DNA from: DASXRA01 sp036502575
Lineage (GTDB): Bacteria; Actinomycetota; Actinomycetes; Mycobacteriales; Jatrophihabitantaceae
Length of the DNA: 64,000 nt
Assembly (NCBI GenBank): GCA_036502575.1
Contig: DASXYL010000082.1
Location: 1-64,000 of the forward strand
Direction of reading: 5' to 3'
Shown one piece after another: positions 62,410 through 64,000 of this stretch (positions within the stretch are counted from its first letter, which is position 1; the number at the start of each line of letters is the position of its first letter). Position numbers and translations under genes: made by a program. The notes below the pieces were generated by a model, which was not told where the DNA came from, did no database searches, and worked only from the letters and a program-made list of their open reading frames with translations.

Positions 62410-62468
62410 CGCCTTCTAAGCGGCAGGTCGCAGGTTCGAGTCCTGCCGGGGGCACGCAGAATGTCCTT
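62410..62468 (+). repeat. attR-like repeat with partial tRNA-Arg copy
   Basis: 59 nt, 58 identical to 25495-25553. Bases 62410-62454 are the 3' 45 nt of tRNA-Arg (anticodon arm to discriminator), without D arm and 5' acceptor strand, so no functional tRNA is formed. The T25509 to C62424 difference lies in the variable region. This is the right boundary of the candidate island. Confidence 0.85.
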
Positions 62469-62889
62469 GCGGCACAAGGCAATACGCACAGCCGCGGACC
62501 GATTCGCGCCAGCTCCGCCTCAACATGCGCTCAACCCAAGTCAGCAAGGGCTCTATGGCTCGCGCACGGGACGGCTGGAGTCACGACGCACAATGCTCAG
62601 CGACACGGCAACTGTGTAAAACAGCTACCCGGGCCCGTCGACCATGACCCGGCTCTAAGCGAGATAGCCAGCGGTCCGCGAGCTTGCCGAGCGTGTCGGG
62701 CTGGAGCCAGTCCTCCCGGCATCGGGCGAGGGTGCTGTCGATGTCTGGGTCCCAGGACCTCGCGCTGTGCTCCGAGCACACTAGGCATGGGCGCGCGGCG
62801 GTCACCAGGGCCGGCCGGCTGGTGTTGGCTGATGGCGCCGTGTACAGCCAAGCCGGCCCGGTGTAACCGCTCGGGGGGTTGGTGGTTGG
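62469..62889. other. Region right of the island; no gene seen
   Basis: 421 bases without a supported gene. The first ~150 bases are weakly similar to the sequence right of the tRNA at 25554-25707, e.g. CGCGCACGGG (25646 and 62559 regions) and CAGCGACACGG (25682 and 62598 regions). The rest contains only short ORFs without recognisable motifs and the 3' flank of the hydrolase-associated gene on the right. Confidence 0.45.
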
Positions 62890-64000
62890 TTAGGGCATCA
62901 GTTGGGCCATGTTGAGGTGGACGACGTCCTTGCTGGAGCCGATGCCGCCGCCCCACTGCAGGAAGCCCATGCGGGTTCCGTTGTCGGTGTCGTTGAGTAG
63001 GGCCGAGATGCTGAACACCGCATTCGCGTTCGGCTGCACCGAGGTGAGGTCGGTCCAGGGCAGAGCCAGTTCATACAACGTCGTGTTCGTGGCGTCGTCC
63101 CTGGTCACGTGCACCGCGGCGTCCGTCACCGGCCCGGTGGCTTGCCCGGCCGGGGCCGTCCACCGATACGCCTGGGAACCGTCGGGAGTAAGAGCTGCCC
63201 CGTACTCGTAATGCCCCTCGGTCGAGGCGGTACTGACCGTGGCCGAAGATCCCGGCACCCCCGACGTGGCCGCCACCTGCAGGCTGTCGCCCTGCCAGAT
63301 GTTGCCGCCGGTGGCCGGCTCGGAGAAGTTGGCATCACTGATCTGAGCGGTGACATACAGGTGAGTGGCGTCCCAGTCGAACCACACCTTGCCGCCCAGC
63401 CCGGCCGGGGGTTGGGCGCTGCCGACCCCCTCCCAGCTGCCCAGATCCACCGACGGGCCGTCCTGCACGTCCGACAACGACCACGAACTACCCAGCGACT
63501 TCTGCACCACCGGGAGGAACGTCACGTGCCCGGACAGCGGAGCCGAGCCCTGGCCGCCCGAGACCACGCTGGCCACGGTGAACGGATAGAGCTGCCCGAA
63601 GCTCGGACTGCCCACATCCACCGACACCGTCGCCGACGTCCCCGCAGCGATCGTGGTGTCCAGCGCCTGCGTCCCTGACTGGCTCCCCAGCGTCCACTTG
63701 ACCCCTGTCACGATGGTCGGGGTGGACGAGGGGTTGTTCAGGACTACCTGCAGCGATCCCGCGGCCGGGCTCGTCTGCGTGATGACCGGGGTGGCCTGTT
63801 CGGGTGTTGCCCCCGACGTGACGGTGACCTGGCTGACCGCGTCTTCGGTATAAGGCCCGGCCGCCCCGGTGAATGCCGCGGTCGCGTCCAGCTCCGTCTG
63901 GTTGCCCGGACTTGCGGTACCCGGAATCGTGACGGCCCAGCTGGTCGTGACCTGCTGACCGGGACCGACGCTGGAGAACGACGCGGGTGAGCTCGCCGTC
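62890..64000 (-). CDS. C-terminal part of a secreted carbohydrate-active protein
   Basis: At least 370 residues, open to the right edge. Two beta-rich domains: residues up to ~130 (SFSSVGPGQQVTTSWAVTIP, then ASGSLQVVLNNPSST-like text) resemble NEW3/alpha-galactosidase-associated domains; the remainder (VWFDWDATHLYVTAQISDANF, DSLQVAATSG, YELALPWTDL, DNGTRMGFLQWGG) is a CBM9/DOMON-like sugar-binding domain. The catalytic domain, if any, lies outside the window. Probably extracellular; substrate unknown. It ends at TAG/TAA-like stop 62890 with a MAQLMP tail. Confidence 0.8.
   Translation of the reverse strand, partial: TASSPASFSSVGPGQQVTTSWAVTIPGTASPGNQTELDATAAFTGAAGPYTEDAVSQVTVTSGATPEQATPVITQTSPAAGSLQVVLNNPSSTPTIVTGVKWTLGSQSGTQALDTTIAAGTSATVSVDVGSPSFGQLYPFTVASVVSGGQGSAPLSGHVTFLPVVQKSLGSSWSLSDVQDGPSVDLGSWEGVGSAQPPAGLGGKVWFDWDATHLYVTAQISDANFSEPATGGNIWQGDSLQVAATSGVPGSSATVSTASTEGHYEYGAALTPDGSQAYRWTAPAGQATGPVTDAAVHVTRDDATNTTLYELALPWTDLTSVQPNANAVFSISALLNDTDNGTRMGFLQWGGGIGSSKDVVHLNMAQLMP

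Larger units (their letters stand above)
25495..62468. mobile_element. Candidate tRNA-Arg genomic island of about 37 kb
   Basis: Bounded by the tRNA-Arg 3' end at 25495-25553 and its near-identical copy at 62410-62468. The content between is mostly catabolic and lies on one strand in two large operons with their own regulators, unlike the conserved backbone to the left. A broken toxin-antitoxin pair stands beside the left repeat and a LacI regulator beside the right one. No tyrosine or serine recombinase, relaxase, replication or phage gene is seen, so the element is probably decayed or was moved by an integrase now lost. Inference rests on the repeats and content. Confidence 0.65.

Noticed and set aside
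62581..62805. 74-codon reverse ORF right of the island
   Set aside because: No motif, no ribosome site, and it lies in a region of decayed flank sequence.

Overview
The window is GC-rich DNA from an actinomycete. The gene content (mycothiol-type DsbA/nitroreductase homologue, type II truncated globin, actinobacterial second SSB, EttA, a probable CtaJ-like small membrane protein) and the gene order at 4.8-24 kb recall the block around rpiB-Rv2466c-pepN-HNH-glbO-aglA-thioesterase-EttA-SSB of Mycobacterium tuberculosis (order quoted from memory). Heavy GTG starts and strong codon bias fit this. I would guess a soil or plant-associated Frankia/Jatrophihabitans-like lineage, but the genus cannot be fixed from the sequence alone.

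Layout. 0-0.3 kb: 5' part of an IS1182-type transposase gene running off the left edge. 0.7-2.7 kb: two tandem paralogous LuxR-type regulators. 2.7-25.1 kb: conserved chromosomal backbone with a PP2C phosphatase, rpiB, MBL hydrolase, DsbA family protein, peroxiredoxin, aminopeptidase N, lytic transglycosylase, amidase, MarR-GNAT fusion, HNH nuclease, MscS channel, disulfide oxidoreductase, globin, GH13 glucosidase, thioesterase, EttA, SSB and a GlxA-type regulator. 25.47 kb: tRNA-Arg(UCU).

25.5-62.47 kb: an approximately 37 kb candidate genomic island. The 3' end of the tRNA-Arg gene plus 14 nt of flank (59 nt, 58 identical) is repeated at 62,410-62,468, as expected for attL/attR of an element inserted in a tRNA gene. 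No integrase is visible between the repeats, and the first genes inside attL are a toxin-antitoxin pair whose toxin reading frame is broken, so the island looks old and immobile. Its cargo is almost entirely catabolic: two complete dipeptide/oligopeptide-type ABC importers (each in the order permease-permease-binding protein-amidohydrolase-ATPase-ATPase), three amide-hydrolysing Ntn or amidase-signature enzymes plus a GatC-like small protein, a hydantoinase-type enzyme, a creatininase-family amidohydrolase, four short-chain dehydrogenases, a ketopantoate-reductase-like enzyme, a 2-hydroxyacid dehydrogenase, aminotransferases, RidA, a threonine-dehydratase-like enzyme, and a methylaspartate ammonia-lyase coupled to a class III CoA-transferase. 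Two GntR/FCD regulators and one LacI regulator are the likely switches.

How it may work together: small peptides or amides are imported by the two ABC systems; amidases, the aspartylglucosaminidase-like hydrolase, hydantoinase, creatininase-family enzyme and the metal amidohydrolases open amide or lactam bonds; the released amino or hydroxy acids are deaminated or oxidised (aminotransferase, dehydratase, RidA, SDRs, methylaspartate ammonia-lyase) and activated to CoA (CaiB/BaiF enzyme). The substrate is unknown; the bona fide methylaspartate ammonia-lyase in an 18-gene, tightly overlapping operon is the strongest pointer, suggesting a 3-methylaspartate or aspartate-like building block.

62.9-64 kb: the C-terminal part of a secreted carbohydrate-active protein (NEW3-like plus CBM9/DOMON-like domains) running off the right edge.
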